The notes under the pieces were generated by a model. That model was given only the letters and a program-made list of their open reading frames with translations, was not told the DNA's origin and did no database searches. Both the position numbers and the translations under genes were made by a program. From Campylobacteraceae bacterium (GTDB lineage: Bacteria; Campylobacterota; Campylobacteria; Campylobacterales; Sulfurospirillaceae): 5,097 nt of DNA. Location: positions 1 through 5,097 of the forward strand of contig JALUXQ010000247.1 of the NCBI GenBank assembly GCA_027013265.1, read 5' to 3'. Of this stretch, positions 1 to 5,097 are shown piece by piece. Positions within the stretch are counted from its first letter, which is position 1. Each line of letters starts with the position of its first letter.

Positions 1-160
1 CAAACTTAAGATTGCAATCATACTTCTTCTCAAAAGCCTTCTTTATAAGCGGAGCTGGCCCCCAAGAAGCAGCAAATGAATCATAAGTGTATATGGTCAA
101 AGTCTCTTTAGCAAAGAGCGAGCCCATAAGCAAACCAAAAGAGAGTAAAATTTTTAACAT
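1..160 (-). CDS. thiB: Thiamine ABC transporter substrate-binding protein, N-terminal part (3' end outside window)
   Basis: Periplasmic thiamine-binding protein that would deliver thiamine (or its phosphates) to a ThiPQ-type ABC importer. Only 53 codons plus one base are in the window. The first 17 residues (MLKILLSFGLLMGSLFA) form a classic Sec signal peptide, with likely cleavage after the Ala of SLFA, before KETL. The mature start reads TLTIYTYDSFAASWGPAP followed by a Lys-rich helix (IKKAFEKKYDC). The YTYDSF...WGP...KKAFE...C pattern is the characteristic N-terminus of the TbpA/ThiB family, and the Asp-Cys is the usual position of the conserved Cys of that family. The start is fixed by an AAAGGA ribosome site just upstream of the ATG. 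The gene diverges from the small ORF/rmuC unit across a 106-bp gap. Its other half, and any thiP/thiQ genes, would lie to the left. A related family-1 binding protein for another ligand is possible, but this N-terminus fits thiamine best. Confidence 0.85.
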   Translation of the reverse strand, partial: MLKILLSFGLLMGSLFAKETLTIYTYDSFAASWGPAPLIKKAFEKKYDCNLKF

Positions 161-187
161 TTTTTTCCTTTGTATAAAATGGTTGTT

Positions 188-193
188 ATTTTA
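188..193 (-). promoter_or_regulatory. Possible thiB promoter (-10 TAAAAT)
   Basis: On the minus strand TAAAAT lies where a -10 box would place a start near base 181, giving a leader of about 20 nt that contains the AAAGGA ribosome site of thiB. There is no convincing -35. I see no THI-box (TPP riboswitch): the leader would be too short for one. This is a weak call made from position and AT-rich hexamer resemblance alone. Confidence 0.25.
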
Positions 194-230
194 CATAAAA
201 AACTCTTAAGGACAGCTCTAAAGATAGTTG

Positions 231-239
231 TGATATACT
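231..239 (+). promoter_or_regulatory. Extended -10 promoter of the small ORF-rmuC unit
   Basis: TGATATACT matches TGn plus a near-consensus -10 hexamer (TATACT). It would start transcription near base 246, giving a leader of about 21 nt before the ATG at 267 that includes GAGGA at 255-259. No good -35 hexamer is seen 16-18 bases upstream, which is common in Campylobacterota. The box lies in the divergent gap with thiB. Confidence 0.5.
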
Positions 240-266
240 TACATAGCAAAAACTGAGGATGTTGGT

Positions 267-383
267 ATGCAAAAAATAAAAGATAAGATAAAACAGAATA
301 GGGACAATATCATCACGGCTGCTTTTTGGCTTGCTCCTGGCATATATTGGCTGTATGTTGTGATGAGGTACGGCACAGTTTAG
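267..383 (+). CDS. Small single-span membrane protein, 38 aa, upstream of rmuC
   Basis: A 38-codon ORF with ATG at 267 and TAG at 381-383. It has a good ribosome site (GAGGA, 255-259, 7 nt before the ATG) and an extended -10 promoter at the right distance. The product has a basic, hydrophilic head (residues 1-14, MQKIKDKIKQNRDN) and then a hydrophobic aromatic stretch (about residues 15-33, including AAFWLAPGIYWLYVV) that can span the membrane once. It ends in a short RYGTV tail. The positive N-terminus predicts N-in/C-out topology. rmuC starts 16 nt after its stop, so the two are probably co-transcribed and perhaps translationally linked. I do not recognise a named family and infer no function beyond a small inner-membrane protein. 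Support comes from start signals, promoter spacing and composition; conservation was not tested. Confidence 0.65.
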   Translation: MQKIKDKIKQNRDNIITAAFWLAPGIYWLYVVMRYGTV

Positions 384-399
384 TCTATGGAGTAGCAAG

Positions 400-1983
400 A
401 TGGAGATAAATGTTATAAACTTAGCGGTGTTGTTGCTATCTGTTTTGGTGATTTTTACACTTGTTTGGTTTGGTTTTGTTATAAAAAGCAGGTCAAAGCT
501 TAAGTGTGAAGAAGAGACAATCAAGCTTGATGGTGAGAAGAGAGCATTGCAGGATATGGTTGAAAATTTAAAAGATATATCTGCTCAAAAAGATGTACAA
601 ATTGCTCAAAAACAGAAAGATTTTGAAAATATATCCGCTCAAAAATATGAGATAGACAATAGGTATCTTGAGTCTTTGAAAAAGATAGAAAATATAGAGA
701 CTAAAAATAGAAAACTTGAGATATCAAACCACTCTTTAGAGTCTGATTTAAACACTCTTGGAAGTAGCAAAAAAGAGCTCGAAGAGAAACTTCAAAATTC
801 AAATAAAAAGATAGATGAGATGCACGCTCAAATCTATGAATTAAAAGCTGAAAACTCTAAGTTAAGTGCCGAGTTAAAAGCTGGTTTAGAAGGAAATCAA
901 AAGCTCAAAGATGATTTTGAAGAGCAAGGTAAAAAGCTTGAACTTAAGATAAATGAGATTATGCAGCACTTGCTTGATACGAAGCTTAAGAAATTTGATG
1001 ATAGCTCCATGAAGTCTTTGGAAAATCTTTTGAAGCCATTTAAAGAAAATCTAGACTCTTTTAAGCAAAAAGTAGAGTATTCGCAAGAACATAGCACCAA
1101 GAAATTTGCCGAACTCTCTAAAGAGATAGAACAAATCACAAAGATGAGTGTTGATATCGGAAATGAAGCGAGAAATTTAACACAAGCCCTAAAGGGCAAG
1201 AAGCAGACACAAGGCAGATGGGGCGAGATGATTTTGGAGAGTGTTCTAGAGTTTTCAGGATTAGTAAAAGGAAAGCATTATGAGACGCAGGAGAGTTATA
1301 GAGATGAAAGTGGCAAGATAAAAAGACCAGATGTTATCGTCAAGCTTCCACAGGACAGAAATATAATAATTGATTCTAAAGTTTCTCTGAATGATTATGA
1401 TAGATATATAAAATCAGACAATGACGAGGAGAGACACATAACAGCAAAAGCGGTGGTAAGTGCTTTTAAAAATCATATAGACACGCTTGATTCAAAAGAC
1501 TATTCGCAATATAAAAATGGAACACTCCAGTACATATTTATGTTTGTGCCGATAGAGGGGGCATTTGCTCTGGCTTTACAAGAAGATTCAGGTTTGTATG
1601 AATATGCACTAAATAAACATATAGCCATAGTAAATCCATCTACTTTGACTGTGTCTTTAAGGACTATATACCTGTATTGGCAGAGTGAGCAGTCAACATC
1701 AAATGCTTTAAAGATGTTTGATACGGCTGGAAAATTGTATGACAAGATGATGATTTTTGCAAATAGTTTCAGCAAGTTAGGAAGTCAAATACAAACAGTA
1801 AGCAACACTTATGATAGTGCAAAAAATCAATTTGCAACAGGAAGTGGAAACCTTATGAAAAAAGTAGAAGACTTAAAAGTGCTTGGCGCAAAAACTACAA
1901 AATCATTGAAAAACAGCAAGATTACATATAGTGATTTTGACGATGAGGAGCTAGAAGTAGAATTTATCGAGGAAAAAGAGTGA
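400..1983 (+). CDS. rmuC: DNA recombination protein RmuC
   Basis: RmuC-family protein, known from E. coli as a factor limiting recombination at inverted repeats and predicted to be a nuclease of the PD-(D/E)xK superfamily. The 527-aa product has one N-terminal membrane helix (about residues 6-28), then a long coiled coil rich in Lys, Glu and Gln (about 33-260). The RmuC catalytic domain follows (about 265-490). Visible family motifs are QGRWGEMILE (271-280), RPDVIVKLP (309-317) followed by IIIDSKVSL (322-330), FVPIEGAFALAL (382-393) and NPSTLTVSLRTIYLYW (412-427). Asp311 and Asp325-Ser-Lys327 fit the D...DxK nuclease core, with Glu276 or Glu280 as the likely preceding acid. The tail is acidic (DFDDEELEVEFIEEKE). 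The ATG has GGAG (389-392) 7 nt upstream. A short repeated stretch in the coiled coil gives ISAQK twice, 18 residues apart (60-64 and 78-82). The gene follows the small membrane ORF by 16 nt, and its stop overlaps the GTG start of the glutaminase remnant, so all three look like one former operon. Confidence 0.93.
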   Translation: MEINVINLAVLLLSVLVIFTLVWFGFVIKSRSKLKCEEETIKLDGEKRALQDMVENLKDISAQKDVQIAQKQKDFENISAQKYEIDNRYLESLKKIENIETKNRKLEISNHSLESDLNTLGSSKKELEEKLQNSNKKIDEMHAQIYELKAENSKLSAELKAGLEGNQKLKDDFEEQGKKLELKINEIMQHLLDTKLKKFDDSSMKSLENLLKPFKENLDSFKQKVEYSQEHSTKKFAELSKEIEQITKMSVDIGNEARNLTQALKGKKQTQGRWGEMILESVLEFSGLVKGKHYETQESYRDESGKIKRPDVIVKLPQDRNIIIDSKVSLNDYDRYIKSDNDEERHITAKAVVSAFKNHIDTLDSKDYSQYKNGTLQYIFMFVPIEGAFALALQEDSGLYEYALNKHIAIVNPSTLTVSLRTIYLYWQSEQSTSNALKMFDTAGKLYDKMMIFANSFSKLGSQIQTVSNTYDSAKNQFATGSGNLMKKVEDLKVLGAKTTKSLKNSKITYSDFDDEELEVEFIEEKE

Positions 1984-2531
1984 ATTGTCAGAAAATTTTA
2001 GAAGAGATAAAACAGGAGATAAAACCTCTTATGCACAAAGGCAAAGTGGCTGATTATATCCCTGCGTCGTATCGCCTTGATTATGAACAGATGTGTAAAG
2101 TTTATGGTGCATCTTTATACTGCAACAAGTCTATTGAATTTTACAAAAGAGACAAGTGATAATTGTGATATCGACTATGATAAAGTTTCAAAAACATCAA
2201 AAACAGCCCTCAAACCATCATGGATGTATATTTTAAACAATGCTCTATATCAATGAGTACAAAAGAGTTAAGCAGGGGATTGTTATATCTGGCAAATCAC
2301 GGGATTGATCCGATTACTAAAAAAGAGTTTTTAGCATCTTCTCAAGCTAAAAGAGTCAACTCTTTGATGCTCACATGTGGACACTATGACGCATCAGGTG
2401 ATTTTGCCTTTAGAGTTGGACTTCCTGGGAAAAGTGGAGTAGGTGGAGTAATAAATAAAAAAGGAAATTTTCTAGTAGGGACGATGGCACCAGAACTTTT
2501 TACTACCGAGACAGGCTTGTCTATATTTTAA
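1980..2531 (+). pseudogene. glsA: Decayed glutaminase gene (glsA), multiple deletions and frameshifts
   Basis: Remnant of a serine-dependent glutaminase (glutamine to glutamate plus ammonia; beta-lactamase-like fold). A GTG at 1980, overlapping the rmuC stop by 4 nt, opens an N-terminus with clear family sequence (KILEEIKQEIKPLMHKGKVADYIPA, bases 1989-2063) that becomes unrecognisable and stops at 2157-2159. Bases about 2122-2181 read as degraded glutaminase in the +1 frame (SLLNFTKETSDNCDIDYD). From 2184 the original frame resumes as SFKNIKNSPQTI then MDVYFKQCSISMSTKELSR and continues to TAA at 2529-2531. This part keeps SQAKRVNSLM, CGHYDASGDFAFRVG and GLPGKSGVGG. It then jumps straight to NKKGNFLVG, missing roughly 20 residues that normally hold the IAVWSPEL strand. 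The remnant is about 184 codons against about 305 in the family. The segment with the catalytic Ser-x-x-Lys (usually SIQSISK) and the NPFINAGA motif is absent. The ATG at 2220 has no ribosome site and lies inside conserved sequence, so a separate 103-aa gene is unlikely. Confidence 0.88.
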
Positions 2532-3693
2532 CAAGTGTTGTTTCGTTTCCTTGATGAGGATTTTGGGGTATCAAAAAAGATAGTGCAAGTGAACATATAG
2601 CTATAGTTGTTCCTATGATAAAAACTAATGAGTTTGACCATAGCCATATGATGCCTAGTATTGCAGGTAAAAATACTGCAGCTATATGATTTATGGTAAA
2701 ACTAACAGCACTTGCACTCGATAAATCTTTTGGATTTGATATTTTTTGGAAGTATGTTTTAAGCGCTATTGCCATAGAAAAAAGCAAATGGTCGCAAATA
2801 TACAAAAAGTATGCGATATTCACATCATTTACAAAAGCGTAAGATGAAAAAATAACAATAAGACCTATATACTCAACCCTAAGAGCCAATCTTTCACCAA
2901 ATCTCACTATGTATTTTCCTATTTTTGGTGCTAGATATATATTTAAAATAGAGTTTACAAATAAAAGAATAACCATGTGTTCTACAGATACACCAAATTT
3001 TTGCACAAGTAAAAAGCTGGCAAAGACGATAAATATCTGTCGTCTTGCGCCTGCAAAAAAAGTCAGAACATAAAATAACCAATACTCCTTTTTCAGTTTT
3101 AGCTTATTTTCTTGTGGCACATCATCTTTAAAGTGTTCAAAAAGAGCCCAAGATAAAATTCCTAAGACAACTGTGACACCACCAAAAATCAAATATACAC
3201 TTTTGAACTCAATGCTATAAAATTTCATCATGAAAAATATCAGTACAAAAACCAATAGTTTGATAAAAGAGTTAGCCGCCGTAATCTTGCCAAGTGTTAC
3301 AGGACTTGTTTTTTTGTCTAGCCATTGTAGTGATAAGGACTGATTTATAGTGGCAAGATAGTGAAATCCAAGAGACATGATAAGAGTGGTAACATAGAGT
3401 CCTATTGTGCTAGGAAAAAGACCTGTAAGGGCAACTCCAGCCCCTAGCGCAATCATAGATATATATGCCAATCTTTGTTGCGAAACAAAAAACAGAACAA
3501 ATATCACACCAAAAGATAAAAACCCTGGTATCTCCCTGATACTTTGCAAAAATCCAATCTGGCTTCCATTAAATTTTGCGATTTCTACGACAAAATTGTT
3601 CAGAAGAGACATCCAGGCTGAAAAAGAAAATATCATAGAGATGGAGAGTATATACAAAAGGGCAACACGAGATTTGAAAATATTTTTAAACAT
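2521..3693 (-). CDS. MFS transporter, 12 predicted membrane helices
   Basis: A 390-aa inner-membrane protein of the major facilitator superfamily. Twelve hydrophobic segments are visible at about residues 9-30, 45-70, 75-94, 97-117, 138-157, 164-186, 205-230, 236-256, 270-289, 291-311, 327-350 and 354-376, with the expected hydrophilic central loop (about 187-203, FKDDVPQENKLKLKKE) between the two six-helix halves. Family-like positions include SIREIPGFLSFG in helix 2, LGFHYLATINQSLSLQW after helix 4 and AGARRQIFIVFASFLL in helix 7. The substrate cannot be read from sequence. The ATG has AGGAA about 4 nt upstream and a promoter giving a leader of about 20 nt. It lies 92 bp downstream of, and in the same direction as, the AraC/GyrI-like regulator, which suggests regulated export of a small molecule. 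Its last 11 bases overlap the end of the converging glutaminase remnant. Confidence 0.85.
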   Translation of the reverse strand: MFKNIFKSRVALLYILSISMIFSFSAWMSLLNNFVVEIAKFNGSQIGFLQSIREIPGFLSFGVIFVLFFVSQQRLAYISMIALGAGVALTGLFPSTIGLYVTTLIMSLGFHYLATINQSLSLQWLDKKTSPVTLGKITAANSFIKLLVFVLIFFMMKFYSIEFKSVYLIFGGVTVVLGILSWALFEHFKDDVPQENKLKLKKEYWLFYVLTFFAGARRQIFIVFASFLLVQKFGVSVEHMVILLFVNSILNIYLAPKIGKYIVRFGERLALRVEYIGLIVIFSSYAFVNDVNIAYFLYICDHLLFSMAIALKTYFQKISNPKDLSSASAVSFTINHIAAVFLPAILGIIWLWSNSLVFIIGTTIAICSLALSFLIPQNPHQGNETTLVKI

Positions 3694-3719
3694 ATGTTTC
3701 CTGGTTTTTTGTTTTAGGG

Positions 3720-3748
3720 ATTATACATCAATTAGTTCATTTAGTAAA
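3720..3748 (-). promoter_or_regulatory. Promoter of the MFS transporter gene
   Basis: On the minus strand a perfect -10 TATAAT (3725 to 3720) is preceded at exactly 17 bases by TTTACT (3748 to 3743), a 4-of-6 match to the -35 consensus. Transcription would start near 3713, giving a leader of about 20 nt with the AGGAA ribosome site. The transporter can therefore be transcribed apart from the regulator upstream. No terminator hairpin is visible in the 92-bp gap, so read-through from the regulator is also possible. Confidence 0.6.
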
Positions 3749-3785
3749 CAACAAAATAAATATGCAAAAATTCCATATGCCAGTT

Positions 3786-4655
3786 TTATAACCTAATAGG
3801 TATATGATAACTGACTATAAATTTTTCATCTTCTTCCAAGAAATGGTTTTTTTCATAGATGGCAAACGATGGGTTTGTAGTGGTTTCATATCCACTGTTT
3901 ATGAGCCATTCAAAATACACCCAGTTCATAAACTTCAATATATCTCCATATTTTCCGTTAAAGTCAAACCTTGCATACACGCCCTTGGGTATAGTAAACA
4001 TAGGAAGGTTTGCATCTCTTAGCTTTTCATCTACAATTATGCATGCATTGTATCTACACTCATCTAGCGGTGTAATTGCAGGGTTGTCATGATGGAGTCC
4101 GATTTGTTTATAATTTTGAATATCATTGCATAAAAGCCAAGTCTGAAGCTTTTGCCAAGTATCGCAAATGGATTTATCATAGCCTTTATGGCGTATGTAA
4201 TATGCGATATACGGTGGTATCTTTACAATCTTTGGTCTTAAGTGTGAAAATTTTGCATTAGCCAAAGTTGCGCTTTTTGATTTTGTGATTATATCGGTAG
4301 TAAATTTTTTATAACCACCTCTTTTCCACTCTTTGGGGGTCATTGCAAATTTTTGTTTAAATACTCTTGTAAAAGCAGTTTGAGAACCATATCCACACAT
4401 TTTTGCAATCTCTGTGATAGTTGAGTTTTTATTTGTAAGAAGTAGGCTCGAAGCTTTTTGAAGACGGATAGATTTAATACTCTCATAGATATTTTGCCCA
4501 AACTCCTGTTTAAAAACCCTATGCATATGAAATTTGCTAATTTGCAAATCGATACTTAACTCATCTAAATTGATATTAGTATCTATATATCTGTAGATAT
4601 AGTACATAATATCATTGGCTATTTTTGTATGTTTATCTTTTGTTTGCCTCTTCAT
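3786..4655 (-). CDS. AraC-family transcriptional regulator with GyrI-like effector-binding domain
   Basis: A 289-aa cytoplasmic DNA-binding regulator. Residues about 10-112 form the AraC/XylS double helix-turn-helix. The first motif is INLDELSIDLQISKFHMHRVFKQEFG (28-53). The second is STITEIAKMCGYGSQTAFTRVFKQKFAMTPKEWK (78-111), with the family signature IAxxCGYxSQxxFxRxFK. Residues about 140-287 match the GyrI-like/AraC effector-binding fold: VKIPPYIAYYIRHKGY, LHHDNPAITPLDECRYNACI, IPKGVYARFDFNGKYGDI and a final WVYFEWLINSGYETTTNPSFAIYEKN block. The N-terminal HTH plus C-terminal GyrI order is that of Rob/SoxS-like drug-responsive regulators. The open frame runs up to an ATG at 4790, but those extra 45 codons are not AraC-like and would run through the promoters and into the divergent gene, so I chose the ATG at 4655. 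There is no Shine-Dalgarno there; a perfect extended -10 sits 6 nt upstream, predicting a leaderless mRNA. It probably controls the MFS gene downstream, itself, or both. Confidence 0.88.
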   Translation of the reverse strand: MKRQTKDKHTKIANDIMYYIYRYIDTNINLDELSIDLQISKFHMHRVFKQEFGQNIYESIKSIRLQKASSLLLTNKNSTITEIAKMCGYGSQTAFTRVFKQKFAMTPKEWKRGGYKKFTTDIITKSKSATLANAKFSHLRPKIVKIPPYIAYYIRHKGYDKSICDTWQKLQTWLLCNDIQNYKQIGLHHDNPAITPLDECRYNACIIVDEKLRDANLPMFTIPKGVYARFDFNGKYGDILKFMNWVYFEWLINSGYETTTNPSFAIYEKNHFLEEDEKFIVSYHIPIRL

Positions 4656-4661
4656 AGCAAT

Positions 4662-4670
4662 ATTATAGCA
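4662..4670 (-). promoter_or_regulatory. Extended -10 promoter of the AraC-type gene, predicting a leaderless transcript
   Basis: Read on the minus strand, 4670 to 4662 is TGCTATAAT, a perfect extended -10 element. The hexamer ends 6 bases before the chosen ATG, so standard spacing puts the transcription start on the A of the ATG at 4655. The -35 position (TACTAT) is poor, as expected with an extended -10. The gene has no ribosome-binding site, which agrees with leaderless translation. Confidence 0.6.
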
Positions 4671-4697
4671 GTTTTTGAGCAATAATAGTATGCTTTC

Positions 4698-4747
4698 TTG
4701 ACAATTTTTATATAGAATAAAAATTCTAATAATTCTATAATTGACAA
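4698..4747. repeat. AT-rich inverted repeat flanked by TTGACAA direct repeats (possible operator)
   Basis: In the divergent gap, TATAGAAT (4711-4718) and ATTCTATA (4732-4739) are a perfect 8-bp inverted repeat with a 13-bp centre. A further AATTCTA half-like copy lies at 4722-4728, 9 bp before the one at 4731-4737. TTGACAA occurs on both sides, at 4698-4704 and 4741-4747. The right arm overlaps the -10 box of the aminotransferase gene, so a protein bound here would block that promoter. In such AT-rich sequence chance palindromes are common, so the operator role is only a suggestion. The TTGACA at 4698 is 32 bases from the -10, too far to be its -35. Confidence 0.35.
4736..4741 (+). promoter_or_regulatory. 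Promoter (-10 TATAAT) of the aminotransferase gene
   Basis: A perfect TATAAT would start transcription near 4748, leaving a leader of about 21 nt that holds AAGGAG. The sequence 17 bases upstream (TAGAAT) is not a good -35. It faces away from the AraC-gene promoter about 70 bp to the left. Confidence 0.5.
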
Positions 4748-4768
4748 AAAACTCAAGGAGATTATTAG

Positions 4769-5097
4769 ATGAAAGAACAAAAACGCTCATTTATCAGAGA
4801 GATACTCGAATCAATAGATAAGGATACCATATCATTTGCGGGTGGACTTCCCGATGAAGAGTTGTTTCCCATGAAGGAGTTGCAAAAAGCTGGCAAAAAA
4901 ATACTAAAAAACAAAAAACACTTACAATATACAGTTAGCAACGGCATAGTACCGCTTAGGCAAAAGATAGTGGACTTTTATAGCGTAGAGGGTTTTGAGA
5001 CACTGCCTGAAAATATATTGATAACTACAGGAAGTCAGCAGGCGCTTTATGTTATCGCAAAATATTTTGAACGCAAAGATATAATTGTAGAAAAACC
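4769..5097 (+). CDS. PLP-dependent aminotransferase, class I/II (2-aminoadipate/MocR-like), N-terminal part
   Basis: The first 109 codons plus two bases of a fold-type I aminotransferase. The start has a strong AAGGAG (4755-4760) 8 nt before the ATG. Visible family features are ISFAGGLPDEELFPMKEL (residues 21-38, the substrate-side N-terminal segment), LQYTVSNGIVPLRQKI (52-67, equivalent to the usual LQYGxxxGxxxLR) and ILITTGSQQALYVIAKYF (83-100), whose GSQQAL forms part of the PLP phosphate-binding site. IIVEKP follows (105-110, the last codon cut), equivalent to the usual VxxExPxY. There is no N-terminal GntR-type HTH, so this is a stand-alone enzyme of the LysN/kynurenine-2-aminoadipate aminotransferase type rather than a MocR regulator. 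The catalytic Lys lies beyond the window, so the substrate (aromatic, branched-chain or 2-aminoadipate type) is open. It diverges from the AraC-type gene, which may or may not regulate it. Confidence 0.85.
   Translation, partial: MKEQKRSFIREILESIDKDTISFAGGLPDEELFPMKELQKAGKKILKNKKHLQYTVSNGIVPLRQKIVDFYSVEGFETLPENILITTGSQQALYVIAKYFERKDIIVEK

Noticed and set aside
897..1775. Minus-strand open frames inside rmuC (897-1199 and 1500-1775)
   Set aside because: They are antisense to well-conserved RmuC domains, Ser/Phe/Leu-rich as expected from the reverse of Lys/Glu/Asp codons, and lack start signals.
2220..2531. A separate 103-aa gene starting at the ATG at 2220
   Set aside because: There is no ribosome site, and glutaminase-like sequence (SFKNIKNSPQTI) continues upstream of that ATG in the same frame, so it is the tail of the decayed glsA.
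3407..3796. A plus-strand 129-codon open frame
   Set aside because: It lies antisense to the start of the MFS gene and its promoter, has no ribosome site and encodes no recognisable domain; it is a shadow of the real gene.
4698..4703. TTGACA as the -35 box of the aminotransferase promoter
   Set aside because: It is 32 bases from the TATAAT at 4736, and no acceptable -10 lies 16-18 bases after it.
4656..4790. An N-terminal extension of the AraC-type protein up to the ATG at 4790
   Set aside because: The extra 45 residues are not family-like, cover both divergent promoters and overlap the start of the aminotransferase gene on the other strand.
1..5097. CRISPR array, tRNA, rRNA, transposase, phage or riboswitch signals
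   Set aside because: Reading both strands I found no regularly spaced repeats, cloverleaf, transposase or integrase motifs, and leaders are too short (about 20 nt) for a riboswitch.

Overview
The window looks like chromosomal DNA of a Campylobacterota (Epsilonproteobacteria) species, probably a Sulfurimonas-like free-living member. This is inferred from the AT-rich, AAA/ATA/TTA-heavy codon use, short intergenic gaps, promoters with a clear -10 box but little or no -35, and the style of the proteins. I ran no database search, so the genus is a guess.

Layout from left to right. (1) The window opens inside a minus-strand gene for the thiamine-binding periplasmic protein ThiB/TbpA; only its first 53 codons are present. 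(2) Divergent from it is a plus-strand unit with an extended -10 promoter. It holds an unlisted 38-codon small membrane-protein ORF, then rmuC, then a decayed glutaminase gene (glsA) whose GTG start overlaps the rmuC stop. The glutaminase remnant has lost the central region carrying the catalytic Ser-x-x-Lys, has a stretch in another frame with stops, and has a second in-frame deletion near its C-terminus. (3) Converging on it with an 11-bp overlap is a minus-strand pair: an AraC-family regulator with a C-terminal GyrI-like effector-binding domain, followed by a 12-helix MFS transporter with its own promoter. (4) Divergent from the regulator, the window ends inside a plus-strand PLP-dependent aminotransferase of the 2-aminoadipate/MocR-like class I type.

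How they may work together: the regulator and MFS transporter look like a small-molecule-responsive efflux pair, since GyrI-like domains bind hydrophobic or drug-like ligands. rmuC and the small ORF look co-transcribed, and glsA was probably once the third gene of that operon. The regulator-aminotransferase intergenic region holds two back-to-back promoters and an AT-rich inverted repeat that could be an operator.

I see no CRISPR array, tRNA, rRNA, insertion sequence or integrase, and no convincing new multi-gene system. The points most worth a second look are the eroded glutaminase, the predicted leaderless mRNA of the AraC regulator, and the small membrane ORF in front of rmuC.
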